Origin: Echinarachnius parma
Taxonomy: Eukaryota > Echinodermata > Echinoidea > Clypeasteroida > Echinarachniidae
Direction of reading: 5' to 3'
DNA: 64,000 nt
Assembly (NCBI GenBank): GCA_037951105.1
Contig: JBAMJV010003026.1
Location: 1 to 64,000, forward strand
A model generated the notes under the pieces. It was given only the letters and a program-made list of their open reading frames with translations, made no database searches and was not told where the DNA came from. Positions 29,101 through 43,300 of the stretch are shown in pieces. The position numbers and the translations under genes were made by a program. Every line of letters starts with the position of its first letter. Position 1 is the stretch's first letter.

Positions 29101-30793
29101 GATGCAATGCAATGCGCGCGCGATCGTGTGAATATTTTTATTCTTTGCCTGAACAAAATGATGTTACGTAAAAAAAATATTTTTGATTGAAAAAAAAAGT
29201 TCTAGAAAATACGACGATGAGAGCAAAAATGTATAAGTGTAGGAAAATATTTCATATCAAACTTCATTGATAAGTTTTTTCATTAAATAAAATGTTTCGC
29301 AAAGACAACACAAACATTTAAATGTACGAGGCTATACAAACCGGTTTAGATCCGATCCGGTCCGACCCCCAATGCGGTGAATTAAAGTGTGTGCATTGTG
29401 CATGCATGTGTGTGTTGCATGCATGATCAAAGTCCCTGTCGCCGCAGCTCAGCGCAGCGGTAGCGCGGTCAGCGGCCAGAGCAGCTAGCGCTAGCATGCA
29501 CTCATCGATCGATAAAAGATCACAACCACGGGGCTTTCAATGCGTGCATGAACAATAACACGGATGTTCAGCCAGGGCTATGAGCGCGCGCTAATCCGTC
29601 TCAAGTGCGTAGCTAGCTCAGCTGAAAGCTAGCTAGCGATCGCTTCACGGAAACAATGAGTGAGTAAAAATAGACCAGTCGGCGGACGAGGTAAACAAAA
29701 CAAACGGCCATTTTAGGCTTTTAAACTTGACATTCATTATTGAGGCGGCACTTTTCAAAAGCTACAGGGACAGGGTAGTTCTTCAGCCCTAGAGTAGACT
29801 ATGGTTATATTGTTCGCTAAGCTTATGCTGCCAGCTCGCTTTCACGGCAAAGTATACCAGCTTCGAATCGGAAAATATCAAACTAGCACGCCCGCAGTTA
29901 CGGCCAAACCGAACATTGATGGCCGCTACAGACGGTAAAAAAATGAGTTTGGGAAGCCAAAACAGTGGCCGCTGGCCGCGTTAGGCAGGTGGCCGCTATA
30001 GACAGTGTTTATAACACTGTATTTTCCTCGGGGGGAATTCTATGTGGCCGCTAACGGCAGGTGGCCGCTATAGACAGGTGGCCGCTAGTACAGGTTTGAC
30101 TGTATACTGTGGTCTTTGATATTGAAAGTGATGATGGTGGTGGAGGTTGAAGAAGGGGTAGACAGAACTGAACCCAACTTCTAACTGATGTTATCCTCAC
30201 AACCTATTAAACTGCTTGATCTCTGTACAGAGACAATTGGAACAAGAAATGGCAAAATGGATATTACACTTATCTGTTTGTATATTAGATGATGTACAAT
30301 ATTCATCAGATTCACCTTAAAGTATATAATCAGATTTCTTCCAGATATATGCATTAACTGCATTTGAATTTCTTCATTCTTTCATCCAACAATACCAATA
30401 TTGCCTGGATATATTACTGGATAAAACAAATTAACGGTGAGGTGAATTAGTATGTGCGTTAAATATGTGGTACATCAAGATCTCATCAAGTAAAGTTATC
30501 TTTTAATAATGAGCATCTTTGGACAGCACCTGATTTGTGTTTGTTGGGCAAGGTAGCTCCCCAGATGTCCTCTGGCTGAGGCGGTTCGGGTCTCTTGGGC
30601 TTACACTGGTGCCGCTGGGCCTCCAGGACATTCATGGTGATGCGAATCAGAGCCTTTAGGGTCGTCTTTAGCTCAGCCTGCTCAATAAAGTACTGAAAAC
30701 GGGGGGGAAAATGGATTAATTCAAATATTCAAAGTTTATTTTGACATCCCAATCAAAATCATTTCAATCATTATTGCCATCATGATCTCCATT

Positions 30794-30869
<76 letters not shown>

Positions 30870-30943
30870 CCATCATCACCATCATCAACATCATGTTTGT
30901 AATCAAAATCATTTCAATCATTATTGCCATCATGATCTCCATT

Positions 30944-30989
<46 letters not shown>

Positions 30990-31292
30990 ACATTGACATC
31001 ATCCTCATTATTGTACCCATCTTCATCATCATCATTGCCAACATAATCATCATCAACATCATCATGGTTGTTCTCATCAACATTGACATCATCGTCATTG
31101 TCGTCCCCATCTTTATCATCATCATCATCATCATCATCAAAATCATCATCATGTTTGTACTCATCAACATTGACATCATCCTCATTGTCGTATCCATCTT
31201 CATCATCATCATTGCCAACATAATCATCATTATCATCATCAACATTGACATCATTGTCATTGTCGTCCCCATCTTTACCATCATCGTCGTCG

Positions 31293-31326
<34 letters not shown>

Positions 31327-34300
31327 CATCCTGTTTACCTTGTAGAGCACAATGAGTAGAGCCATGAACCAGGAGTGTCTGCAGTGAGGCTCCAGGAACC
31401 AGAGGGAGTAGTCGGGAGGGGCGGCATCCTGTCCGGTCTTCTGTGGAGAGGGGCAGTACTGCAGCAGGCTCAGCACCATGGGCAACACCAGGTTACCCAC
31501 CTTCACGTTGTGGTCAAGCATCTACGCACAAAATACAAAAATGAAGCTTTGTACTTGGTAGGATATTCCTCCTTAAATAAAATACTCTAGGAGTTCAAAA
31601 GCGAGGTGGGTCCAAGACAGGGGTCAGCTCCTTAACCCTAACCAGGCTGGGTTATTTTGGCTATGCTATAGCCGGGGGGGGGGGGTGGATTCCACCCCCC
31701 CCCTGAGATCTCGGCCGCCGAACGCGCGGCCGCCACAAAATTTGGCACACAGATAGTTTGCGACATAATCTACAAGATTGCATTGTTTTTTTTGTGAAAA
31801 ATATCAATTTCTAATTAATTATGCAAATTTATTCAAAAATCCCCTTTTTGTCTATAAATCACTAAATATGGCTCAGAATATGCTAATTTTGTGCATGAAT
31901 ATTCTTTATGACTTAATTAACAGGTTTTCAACATTAAAAATTGCGACAGCCAAAAAATTCCTTATGTATTTCTTTGTTTTTGGAATTTCTTATGTATTTC
32001 TTTGTTTTTTAACTTTTGTTTTTTATTGTTTTTTTCGATGGAATAAATTATTAACCATTATTCAACAATTTTTAGCCCAAAATTAAATGATTGCAGTGAT
32101 TAGAATGAAAAATAATGAAGGTTTTGTCTATTCTAGGAACAAATCAATTTCCATAGGATTTGTACACAAATCACAAAATTTAGCGATTTTTGGGCCGACG
32201 GTCACTTACAAAAGGTCACGTGACTTTAGAACGGTATACCCGGTCGTCGCAAATTTGGTCTCAAAAGTTGCGCAAGACTTCAATGATAAAACCCATGAGG
32301 TCGCGCGGCAATACCTGCGCGCGTTGCGGAATTATCGCGCGAAAAGTCGAGGGGGGGGGTGGATTCCACCCCCCCCCCCCCCCCCCGGCCTGGTTAGGGT
32401 TAAGGACAGAAGGTTCCTTATGAATCACATTCTGGAATGTATGGTCCAAATTTGTTTATATTAACCTATTAGCTTTTGTGTAATTAGTTAAAACAAAACG
32501 CATACATGGTAAGCTCACATTCACATTGTGATAAAGCATCTACATTGAATTTTAACAAAAAAAGTACTAGAATAGCAAAATTACTCACATACAAAGTACT
32601 GTTGAAATAAATGGAGTAATAATGTTTGGAATATCATCAAGAATCCATATCAAAATATGACAATATCAATTTTTTGTCCTTCTTTTTGTTCTATTGGTTC
32701 AATGAAAACAATGAACTAGATAGTTTGAGAAGCTATAATGGTGCCCAAGATAACTGTCACCCGGTGACCATGCAGGGATTATAATTTGTGCAAGGAATGT
32801 CACAACTTACCAGGTCTGAGTGTGATCAAAAGCATTCTTTTTTTGCAATATGACCCTGTACCAAGCCATAAAAGAATGATCAATAGAAGGCAGCCGATTC
32901 TCTCAGCTGACGTCTTGCTTACTTGGTTGTAACCTAGCAACACTGTCAGGTGACGTAGCACAGTGTTCTGCAATAGCACTACTATAAACAAGTTAACATA
33001 TTAATGTTAATATTTACCCTAGCGCTATATTCCAAACCTAACTCAAACCTAACCCAAGTGATCAACTGCTATGTAACTACCAGTGAGCATTCCATCTAAT
33101 GGACACAAATAAGATGCAATTTGTCTACCTTGGGTAGTCCGGCCATGAATGCATAGAAGACGGCCGATTCTCTCAGCTGCTGCGGGGGAAGGTTGAACGT
33201 CTTGCTGACTTGGTTGTAACCTAGCAACACCGTCAGGTGACGTAGCACAGTGTTCTGTAGTGTAGGCAATCAAACAAAAAGGGCGTGTAGTATTTTGTAG
33301 ATATTGTGTATTGGTAATGAAACTGTTCTTCCGTACGAGAAGTGTTTCAGATTTGGTCAGTGTGATTAACTGAGTAGTCTGAGAACATAACATTTGAACA
33401 AAATTACAACCATTTGCTGGAGACTGTATGCTTTAGAAAACATTGACATCGATATGGAACTATTTTTTTTTGGTGCAATAAATCCTACAAATAAAATGTA
33501 ATTGATGATAACTCGCAATGTGCATATTTTCTTGCATATATACCAGAGATGCCAACCTTCACAAACCAAAAAAAGTATTCTGAGAGGTAAAAAAATGTAT
33601 TTTTAACCCAAAAAAAGTATTTTCAGAGCAGCCCAAAAATGTGGTATTTTTTGGCGAAGCCAATTCGCGCAGCAAAAATACTCTTTATGTTTGTGTTAAT
33701 ATAAAAGTTGGTTCAGTTGATCACACAGTGTTTTTGTGAGTTTGTTTTGTTTATTTGTGTTATATTTAAAATAAGTAACTTGAGTAATAGTTTATCAGGG
33801 TTCAACATTTTTCTTTTTGCCATTTTCCGACCGTTACGCTAGGGTGGGACAAAAAAAAACAACATATTTTTTGCTCAGAAATCGTACTGTAAAAATCAAC
33901 AAAACATACTAAATACGGCAAAAACGTACTACTTGGCATCTCTGATATACTCATTCGTCATTTTTACGTCACTTTGATATTTGATACCAATAGCTAGGGC
34001 AGGATATCATGTGATTCAGTTTGAAATCTACCTACAAGAACTCAAGTTTACATAAAACAACAACAACAAATTCATTGCACTAAATGTTGCACAGCGATTT
34101 TCCCTTTTAAATATGGTTTAAATAATTATAATAGATAATACACAATATTTTGTTTTTGTCATTGAATTATGCAATGAGTAAAATAGTTTCTGCAGTATGG
34201 TACAGAAAATAGTTTTAGAATTTTGTCACCAAAATAAATAACTACTTACCATTGCTCTTCCAGAAACTTGATCGTCATCAATACTGCTTGACCCAGTCAT

Positions 34301-37300
34301 GAACTGTACATGGAGAGCGTTGGTTTAGAATGCAGATCAATATTTCAATTCCTAGATAATATATGATTGATAGCTAGATCGAAGCAAATTATTGTGCAAA
34401 AGTACTTAATTTAATACTAGCAATAATCTCTCCACCCCCCTTCACTCTTTTCTCTCTAACAAAGTGAATAATTTCTCGAATATACAATGTATTAATTTAT
34501 TGTGCTACGTACAATGCCTTTTTATCAATCACCTCCTCCATATATAAATTCACTGAAAGCACTATTACTTTGTGCAAAATGAGAATCTAGTAAAACAGAA
34601 TTTTGTGCACAGATGAAAAGTCAAATAGCAATCTCTCCATCAATCAAATTTAAGCTCAATTGCATTTGTGAATTCTGAGATATATCTTATTTGTTGCAAT
34701 ACTCTGAAATCCATTTTTTACCAATATAGAAAGATAGATAGATAGATAGATAGATATATATATATTTAATTTGGTCTTCAAACATACAAATGTTGTAAAG
34801 AAATGTGTCATCTATTGGCAAATGGTAAGAGAAGTCAATAATAACAATAATGTACTTCATTACAATTAAAACAATTTCTATGAACATAAAAAACAAAATT
34901 TACTTGTAGCCATGATTGCTTGCATGCCTAAACGACAACAAATAATTATACCTAATATATGTAAGTTTGTAGTAAACATGGAGTCAAGAATGAAGAAATA
35001 TATCACAAAATATCTTGAATAAAATGAACTATAAGTCTGCTTACAATCATGAGAAGTGAGATAAGCTTGTGTACAGTCTGCTTGTCAGCATTAGTCAGAT
35101 CTATAGTGAAAGTTGGCATCACTTCATTTTCCTTTACACCCTTCAGGTGACCATCTAAAAATGATAATAATAACAATAATAATAGATTGCATTAATATAG
35201 CACTTAATATTGAGATTTATCATATAAATCACTGCTACAGAGTATTTACAACACTTAGAGAAAATTAATTGTGTGTTACAGAACCAAAAAATGCAAATAA
35301 ATTGTTTGAACTTGATATAAAAGAACAAACTGTAAATAAAATGCATGATTGAATTAGTCAGATCTCTGGTGAAGATAGACATCACTTCAGTCTTTACATC
35401 CCTTTCAGGTGACCATCTTGAAATAGAGAGAGAACAAATAATGTTTGACGGATTGATAGCAAGCTATAGTAATACAATAACAAAATTATACAAATCTTGA
35501 ATTTATTTTGGAAACTAGAAATAGGTGAAATAATGCCTCCGGCCACTTCGTTGGCGGAGGCATAAAAATGGCTTACCATAATGTTTATTATAAAATTTAA
35601 TTTAAGTCCAACTTAAAATCTTTCTGAAACGCCACGCAGTTAAATAGCTAACCTTGGAACAAACTGTTTGCCATGACACCATCACCAATCAGGAAGTTCT
35701 CCACTCTGAAGTTGGCTGGGCGACTGTAAGTTGAACGATCACCTACACGAGAAATAAATAAAGCACATAACACTTTTATGATCTAGATTCGTAAGAGTCG
35801 AAAGGGATGTCTCTGCCACTGCGCGATTTTGTTATTCAGCCCAAATTAATTTGAACTGAATTAATCGTACATCAAGTTAGAGGAATATTGAAGCTCACAG
35901 TGCATAATAACGGATTCAAATGATGTAAGAAAAACAAATTGCTTTGCAGTCTTAACTCCCAGGCTCATTTCCTTACTATTCTGAATTTGTGTATCATGAA
36001 TTATCTGTAGCTACCTACCAAGTGAAAAGAAAAGATCTTGTAACAACTAGTAACTTACTTGGGAAATGGAAGCGTGCAAATCCAATGCCAGTGGGCATGG
36101 ACTTGCTCCTAGCCTTGCTGTCCTGCTTGCTGAAGGAATGCGACAGACGTCGTGGCTTCAGTGTCCCCGACAGCTCAGACTGGGAGCGCGCCAGCCGCGC
36201 CCGGTGCAGCTTGTTCATGAAGATGTCCGTCCGGTCACCCAGTCCCGCGGCTGAACGACTCGTGTCTGAAAATATAACAAATTAATGGTTATATCCTGTA
36301 CAAAATTACACCAATAATCCTTCATTAAATTGAATTGAAATGAAGAATGATAGGAAGGTTTTACATACATGTGGTCGCTAGAGCGTTGTATTGTTTGCCT
36401 GTATTAACAAGTCAGGGACCGTTCTTACCCATTGGGAAGGGGAACTCCTTGTTCCGCTCCATGTCCACCTGAGCCTCTAGGGCCAGAGTGTCCAGGCGGT
36501 TCATGAAGAACTCCAAGGACAGCTTTATAAGCAGGTGGTTGTAATATCATGCAAACTACTTTCTAGGTAGTCAAGAGAATAGTCTTTATAAGGGGTAGAC
36601 ACTAGAGATATCTTTGACTGTATTTACAAAGCAGAGACTGTTCGTACCCATTGGGAAGGGGAACTCCTTGTTCTGTTCCATGTCCACCTGAGCTTCTAGG
36701 GCCAGAGTGTCCAAGCGGTTCATGAAGAACTCCCAGGACAGCACCGGAGCCAGAGGCATGTAGTGATGGAGCAGACGCAGTCGCGAGAGGATCAGCACTC
36801 TGTCCTCCAAGACGGAGTCCCACTGGAACTCCAAGCATCCCACCAACACCTGTTGAGTCAAGTTTGTAGAATTTGTTATCTAACAAAGTGGTTGAAAGGT
36901 TAATCTCATATCATCTTCGTTACCATAAATATAATCATCATCATTATTAACATAAAATCAGAATCAGCATCAGAGGAAGGATCAGCACTCTTTCCTCCAA
37001 GGCAGAGTCCCACTGGAACTCGAGGCACCCACCATCACCTCTTGCGGCATGTCTGAAGAATTGTGAGATCTTAAGAGGTGCTTGAAGGATTAAACTGAGA
37101 TATCATTATTAGCATCAACATCAGTATCATCAACATCAGTATCATCAACATCAGTTTCATCAACATCAGTATCATCAACATCAGTATCATCAACATCAGT
37201 ATCATCAACATCAGTATCTTCAACATCAGTATCATCAACATCAGTATCATCAACATCAGTTTCATCAACATCAGTATCATCAACATCAGTATCATCAACA

Positions 37301-40300
37301 TCAGTATCATCAACATCAGTATCATCAACATCAGTATCATCAACATCAGTATCATCAACATCAGTATCATCAACATCAGTATCATCAACATCAGTATCAT
37401 CAACATCAGTATCATCAACATCAGTATCATCAACATCAGTATCATCAACATCAGTATCATCAACATCAGTATCATCAACATCAGTTTCATCAACATCAGT
37501 TTCATCAACATCAGTATCATCAACATCAGTATCATCAACATCAGTATCATCAACATCAGTATCATCAACATCAGTATCATCAACATCAGTATCATCAACA
37601 TCAGTTTCATCAACAACATAACATCAACATCAGCATAAAAAAATAAGGATCAGCACTCCGTCCTCCAATACAGAGTCCCAGTGGAGCGCAAAGAGAGTAT
37701 TATTGTAATCATCAATAGCAGCAGCACCAACGCAACATCATCATCATAAACATCAACATCATCATCATCATCATCATCACCAACATCATCATCAACATCA
37801 TCATCACCATCATCATCAATATCAATGAAAACATCATCATCATCAACATCAACAAGAACATCATCATAATCATAATCATCAGCCATTAATATCACCATCA
37901 TTTTATTATCATCTCAATGACTGACCTTGATAACTTTCTTGGGCACAGTCTCCAGCATAAGGATTGCTCTGGCTGAGACAGCAGGACAGATGTCCTCTGA
38001 GGCAGCCACCAGGACACTGAAGGTGTGTGCCAGGGAGCCCATGATCACAGAGTTGTTGCCCAGAGATTTCTTCTCAATGCAGCGGAGCATCACCGACAAC
38101 CTCTCAACTGTCATCATAACAAAATATTAAAAATGTTATTTCCTGTGTTTTTCCTCCAAGACACACAGTACTATGTACCTATCCAGTAAGATTTTAAATC
38201 TCAGTGACATAGTGACATTCTAGAGACTGGAAATTTTGAAATAAAGATGGAACATTACATTTTCTTATTTTAATTTTATTTCACTTTCTTCTTCCTTTAA
38301 AGTGGCAGAGATCCCCAACTGATCAACAGGTGAAAACAAAACTTTTACAAATACCTTCTTGATTTGAACTCATTCAACACTATTTGAAATTTTGGAAGAA
38401 CATTGTATATTTCATAGACCAAACTTCAAGTACTTTTAGACCAGTCATTAACAATTTAAGACCCTATCAAACTTGGATTATACCACAATCTTGAGCGGGT
38501 GGATTTCTCATTAAAAATAAGTCTATCTAACCTGCTCTGAAGCGAGTTTGCCAGCTCTCACTCTCCGCCTCCCGATCCACCAGGTTCCACATGACGTCAG
38601 CCCCACAGGGGAGGGCAAAGCAGTGCAGTACGAGGGGGACCAGCAGCTCTACTACATGGGACAGCTCCCCTTCCAGGAGATTCCAGAAACTGTTTGAGAA
38701 TTCAAACAAGAAAGATGTTTTTAATATTTAATAAATATAGTATTATTTATGATCCATCAGGTTCCACATGACATCAGCCCCACAGGGAAGGGCAAAATAG
38801 TTCCAGGAACTGTTCCAACAGATCAAACAAGAGAGATGCTTGCAAACAATGTACAGCAAGTTTAGCAAGTATAGCAAGTTTAATTCCTTATCATTCAAAA
38901 CTAACAGCTCTCCATCAGCGTTAGGTCCAACTTCGAGTTAAGTTCAACCAAAAATATCTGTGAAACACACCTGTGGTTCCTCAATAGGAATTACTCCAGG
39001 ATGGTTTTGATTAAAGCTCTGACTCTTGTTCTCACTCACCTGGGTATGAGCAGGTTCTCTTGTGCATAGACCAAGAAGCCCACATGGTCCTTGGCAGCCT
39101 GCCTCAGGCACTCGGCATTGAGACACAGGACCTTCACACAGTTCAGCAGGTTGAGCAGCACATTGGGGTCTTGGTGTCTTGGCACTTCCTGCATTGCACA
39201 ACAAAGTATAATTAAAAAATAATGTGAATATAATACGCGTGGTTTGCGGTTGCACCATGTGAGAGGGAAGGATTGGTGAGTCCTGAAAAGGACTGATTGT
39301 ATTCTTTCTAGGATAGTCCTAAAAAGGACTGTGGTAGTCCTAGAAAGGACTGTTGGTGTAGTCCTGAAAAGGATACTTACAAGCAACATTTAATGTGAAT
39401 ATAAGAACAAAATCTCATACAGTACTGCAAAAGTCACATGAATCTTTGCAGACTGCCTTGCATGGACACTCAGCATTGAGACACAGGACTTGAGCTAGTT
39501 CAACAGGTTGTGTCATACATTATTGGGGTCGTTTGACATGACGGGCATTGATTGTGCATTAAACACGATGAAGCAAAAATGCAATTTTGATTTGATTTAA
39601 TATTCAATATTAATTGGGGCTATATATATATACACACTGAATCTCATGGTAATAGAGTAACGAAGTGTGACGCAACAGCTATTCATTGCCATTTGTAGAT
39701 GTTCTGAACAATGCAAGGCAGAAATTTGTGCTAGTCTACCAGTTGCTAAGAAGGCAATCGTCCCGTTTCCAACCCACTACCAAAAGCCCAAATGAAAGGA
39801 AAAGCTGTTTAGAACCACTGCTATGTTAAATGTTGCTTGTAAGTATCGGTTTCCATGGTGGTGTATATAATACTCGTGGTTTGCGGTTGCACAATGTGAG
39901 AGGGGAGGATTGGCGAGTCCTGAAAAGGACTATGAAGATTCCTGAAAAGGACTATGGTAGTCCTAGAAAGGACTGTTGGTGTAGTCCTAAAAAGGACTGT
40001 TGGTGTAGTCCTGAAAAGGAATGTTGGTATTCTTTCTAGGAGAGTCCTAAAAAGGACTGTTGGTAGTCCTAGAAAGGACTGTTGGGATAGTCCTGAAAAG
40101 GACTGTTGGTATTCTTTCTAGGAGACTCCTAACAAGGACTGTTGGTAGTCCTAGAAAGGACTGTTGGTAGTCCTAGAAAGGACTGTTGGTAGTCCTAGAA
40201 AGGACTGTTGGTAGTCCTAGAAAGGACTGTTGGGATAGTCCTGGAAAGGACTGTTGGTATTGCGAGGAGAGGGTGGATGGTAGGAGGGGCTTGACGTTTC

Positions 40301-43300
40301 GAATAGGTTGACTTTCCGTCGTCAGGAGTGCTATGTTATAACAAAAAGATGTGACATAGACTACTCTGGTGGTACTATTACATGGTAGGTATATAGGAAC
40401 AATGACATGCCCATGTCTGGCAAGAACATTGCATGGCTAGGCATTGACTGACCTGTAGAAACATGAAGAGGAGCTGAAGTGATTTAGGAAGTTCCTCCAA
40501 CTTGATGTTGAAGTCTCCATGACCTGTGTGCCAGGTTGACTTGTCCTGATCCTTCTTACCTGCTGCATTTGGAGAAAGAAAAAGAAAAAAACAGTGAATT
40601 TATATAGTTATAGTAGGTTTATAGTAAGGGGCCATTTACAAAGTACGTACGCACGATAGGGGGGGAGGGGGGGGGGGGGGGGGGGGTTCGCGCCGATGCA
40701 TACGCCTGCGTACAGGGGGGGAGGGGTGGTCTCACCGTTTGCGTATGCAAAAAAGCATACGCAGTTTTTGTGTCAGTACTATACCCGGGCTCGATGTTCC
40801 ACGACGTATAACAGGTTAACCTGTCCCTACTAGTACTAAACTTTACAATCCCCATATCTAGAGTGAATACTAGACCCATCAGGTTCCAGTTGGGTTGCGC
40901 TCTTCCATTGAAACAGAGGAGATACATGCAAAAAACAGTGTTTGAAAACTGCGCATATACTGGAACTGAATCCGAAAATTTGCGTATGTGCGTACAGGGG
41001 GGGGGGGGGGGTGGACCACATGCGTACGGTGTGCATACAGGGGGGGAGGGGGGATCAATTTCGGACCAAAATATGCGTACATACTTTGTAGATGGCCCCT
41101 AAGAAGGCATTTTTCTGTCCCTTCAACCCTGCACCAGCTTTATCGGTGGCAGCCCTCTCTCTCTCCCCTTTAAAAGGAGTATATATCCCCGATTTACAAA
41201 CCATCTGAACATATTCCAGTAGATAGATGGGGACGAATATGACACCCACATGAAATTTCAGATCGAACAACCCTGTAGTCTTTTTACGAATAAGAAACAA
41301 CCACAAACAATTGCGGCCATTAAATCTGTTTAGCTGATTTGTTATCATAATACAAACATGTTGAACTTATTCACATGGAAGCCATGTATAAACAAAATTT
41401 CTTTATATACCTGCTACAAAATAAAAAATCTCAAAACTAAGAAAGAACTAATGGATCAAAATTGTATTTATTCTTTGGTCATGCATGCAGTTGTACACAG
41501 CAAACACAGCAAAAAAAATCAATATAATCCAACAAAAAGGTGGTTTTAAGCCCTAATCTTCCCAGGCAAGCTTTTAAATGGTATTATCTTTCATATATAT
41601 ATACATAAGACAATAATCTTGCAACTTTTCAAAATTGACTTGCAAAAGTCGGACAGTATCTTTAAGGTTTGGTGATCAAGTATAACCTTGATGCTTTTTA
41701 ATATCTTATCTATATAGTTAGCATAACATCTAACTTATGAAGATTAATCGACTTGCACATTCAACCAAAATTTACGGCAGCTGCAAACCTTTCTGTGGAT
41801 TTAACCCTGCGCCTGGTATCTGGGCGGCAGCCCTCTTTCACGGCCTTGATGTATGATGTGATGTGATTATTAAAATAAAACCTCAATTCTAATTGCTTGT
41901 CTAGTTAATATAACAACAAACAAACTTTTGAAGTTTAATCAACCAAAAAATATGGCAGCTACTGAAATACCTTTCTGCTGCTTCAACCCTGCGCCAGCTT
42001 TCTTAGCGGCAGCCCTCTCTTTCTCCGCTTTGAGGTTAGATACGGCCGAGAAGGCCTGTATCGTCTCTGCCTTCAGGATTTCCGTTCTCACTTCGGTTGC
42101 CGCTAGCAACCCCTGCGCAGTAGAGTCTGTCTTGTTCTGGTAAGAACAAGATGGGGTAAACAAAAGGATATGAATTGGTTGTGTTATAATGAATATTTGT
42201 TCATGTACATGTGAAGGTTGATTTTACCAACCCTGATAAATATAATTACCACCACTACTACTACTACTACTATTACCCTTACCACTACTTCTACAACTAG
42301 TAATAATAAGACTGTACTCCATATACCTAGTTTGTAACAAACATGTCTAAATAATGCTAAAAACATATTTCTTATCACCGTTTTTGTAAATCTATGACTC
42401 GTTATTAAACTACGCATAATGTTTCATTGAGTAATAAAATACCGTAGTTGGTTGGGAATATAGACATGATATAGATTTTTAATTGAATGATCATAGCTTT
42501 CTTTCACATAAGGAACTTTCATTTCAAATATGAAAAGAAATGCATATTGGTGTTATTCAATTTAGGAAGTGTGCCATGAATATGCCGTACTATATATAAT
42601 GAGGTTGAATTGTGAAAAATATGCAAATGGCAATATCTTATAAGATACGACTCCCATGCATGAATAATATAGGCTTGCAGCTTCATTGCCTCTAGATTAT
42701 GTTTTGATTAAAACTATAGAAAGTATATAAAAGACTAGTTATAAGCTAGTATAATACCTTTAACAAATATGTACTGTATCAAATTTGAATACATTTATAG
42801 TGTTAGAAATTAATGTTATTGATATAAGTATCTAATTATCTATTTTTATGGAATATATGTTGAGAGCATTTACACAAAGCAAAACTATATCACCGCTGCT
42901 ACAATAACATTTGTTTAATTAAACCAAATATGAATTCATATCTTGAAGGTACAGCAGTTAAAATCAATTTGTTAAACAAGAATCTACATTGTATTATGAG
43001 CTTATGTTGTTAGTTACATTGAACGAAGCCACATTTCACCACACCATCATTGCTACAAATTTGATTAACTATAAATATAAATATTAATACATTTATGTGA
43101 AAATGCTACAGTGTCTGAAATTAATGTTAATGCATCTTACTAAAAACATTTTTGTATGAGTTTAGCTTGATAGAACAATTTAACAAAGGAAAATTTCACT
43201 TTATCACAACTGACTTTCACTTACCCAGGACAATTTGACAAGAACTTAATATATAACAACCTGCCAAGCCTGAGTTAACTTGGATTTTTCAAGAGGGCTA

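Noticed and set aside
30782-31345. Poly-Ile and poly-Met open frames
   Set aside because: Products of the (GAT)n microsatellite, apart from the real e25 at its right end.
31636-32399. Chromosome-end or telomere-associated sequence
   Set aside because: The TTAGGG-like units are just the element's terminal repeat; a second copy sits inside another intron of the same gene.
36428-36528. Genuine alternative exon replacing e19
   Set aside because: No acceptor before the copy and only the last third of the exon is present; kept as a repeat and a finding rather than an exon.
37071-37619. 182-codon MLMILM-type open frame
   Set aside because: The 15-bp minisatellite read in one frame; no start context, homology or splice signals.
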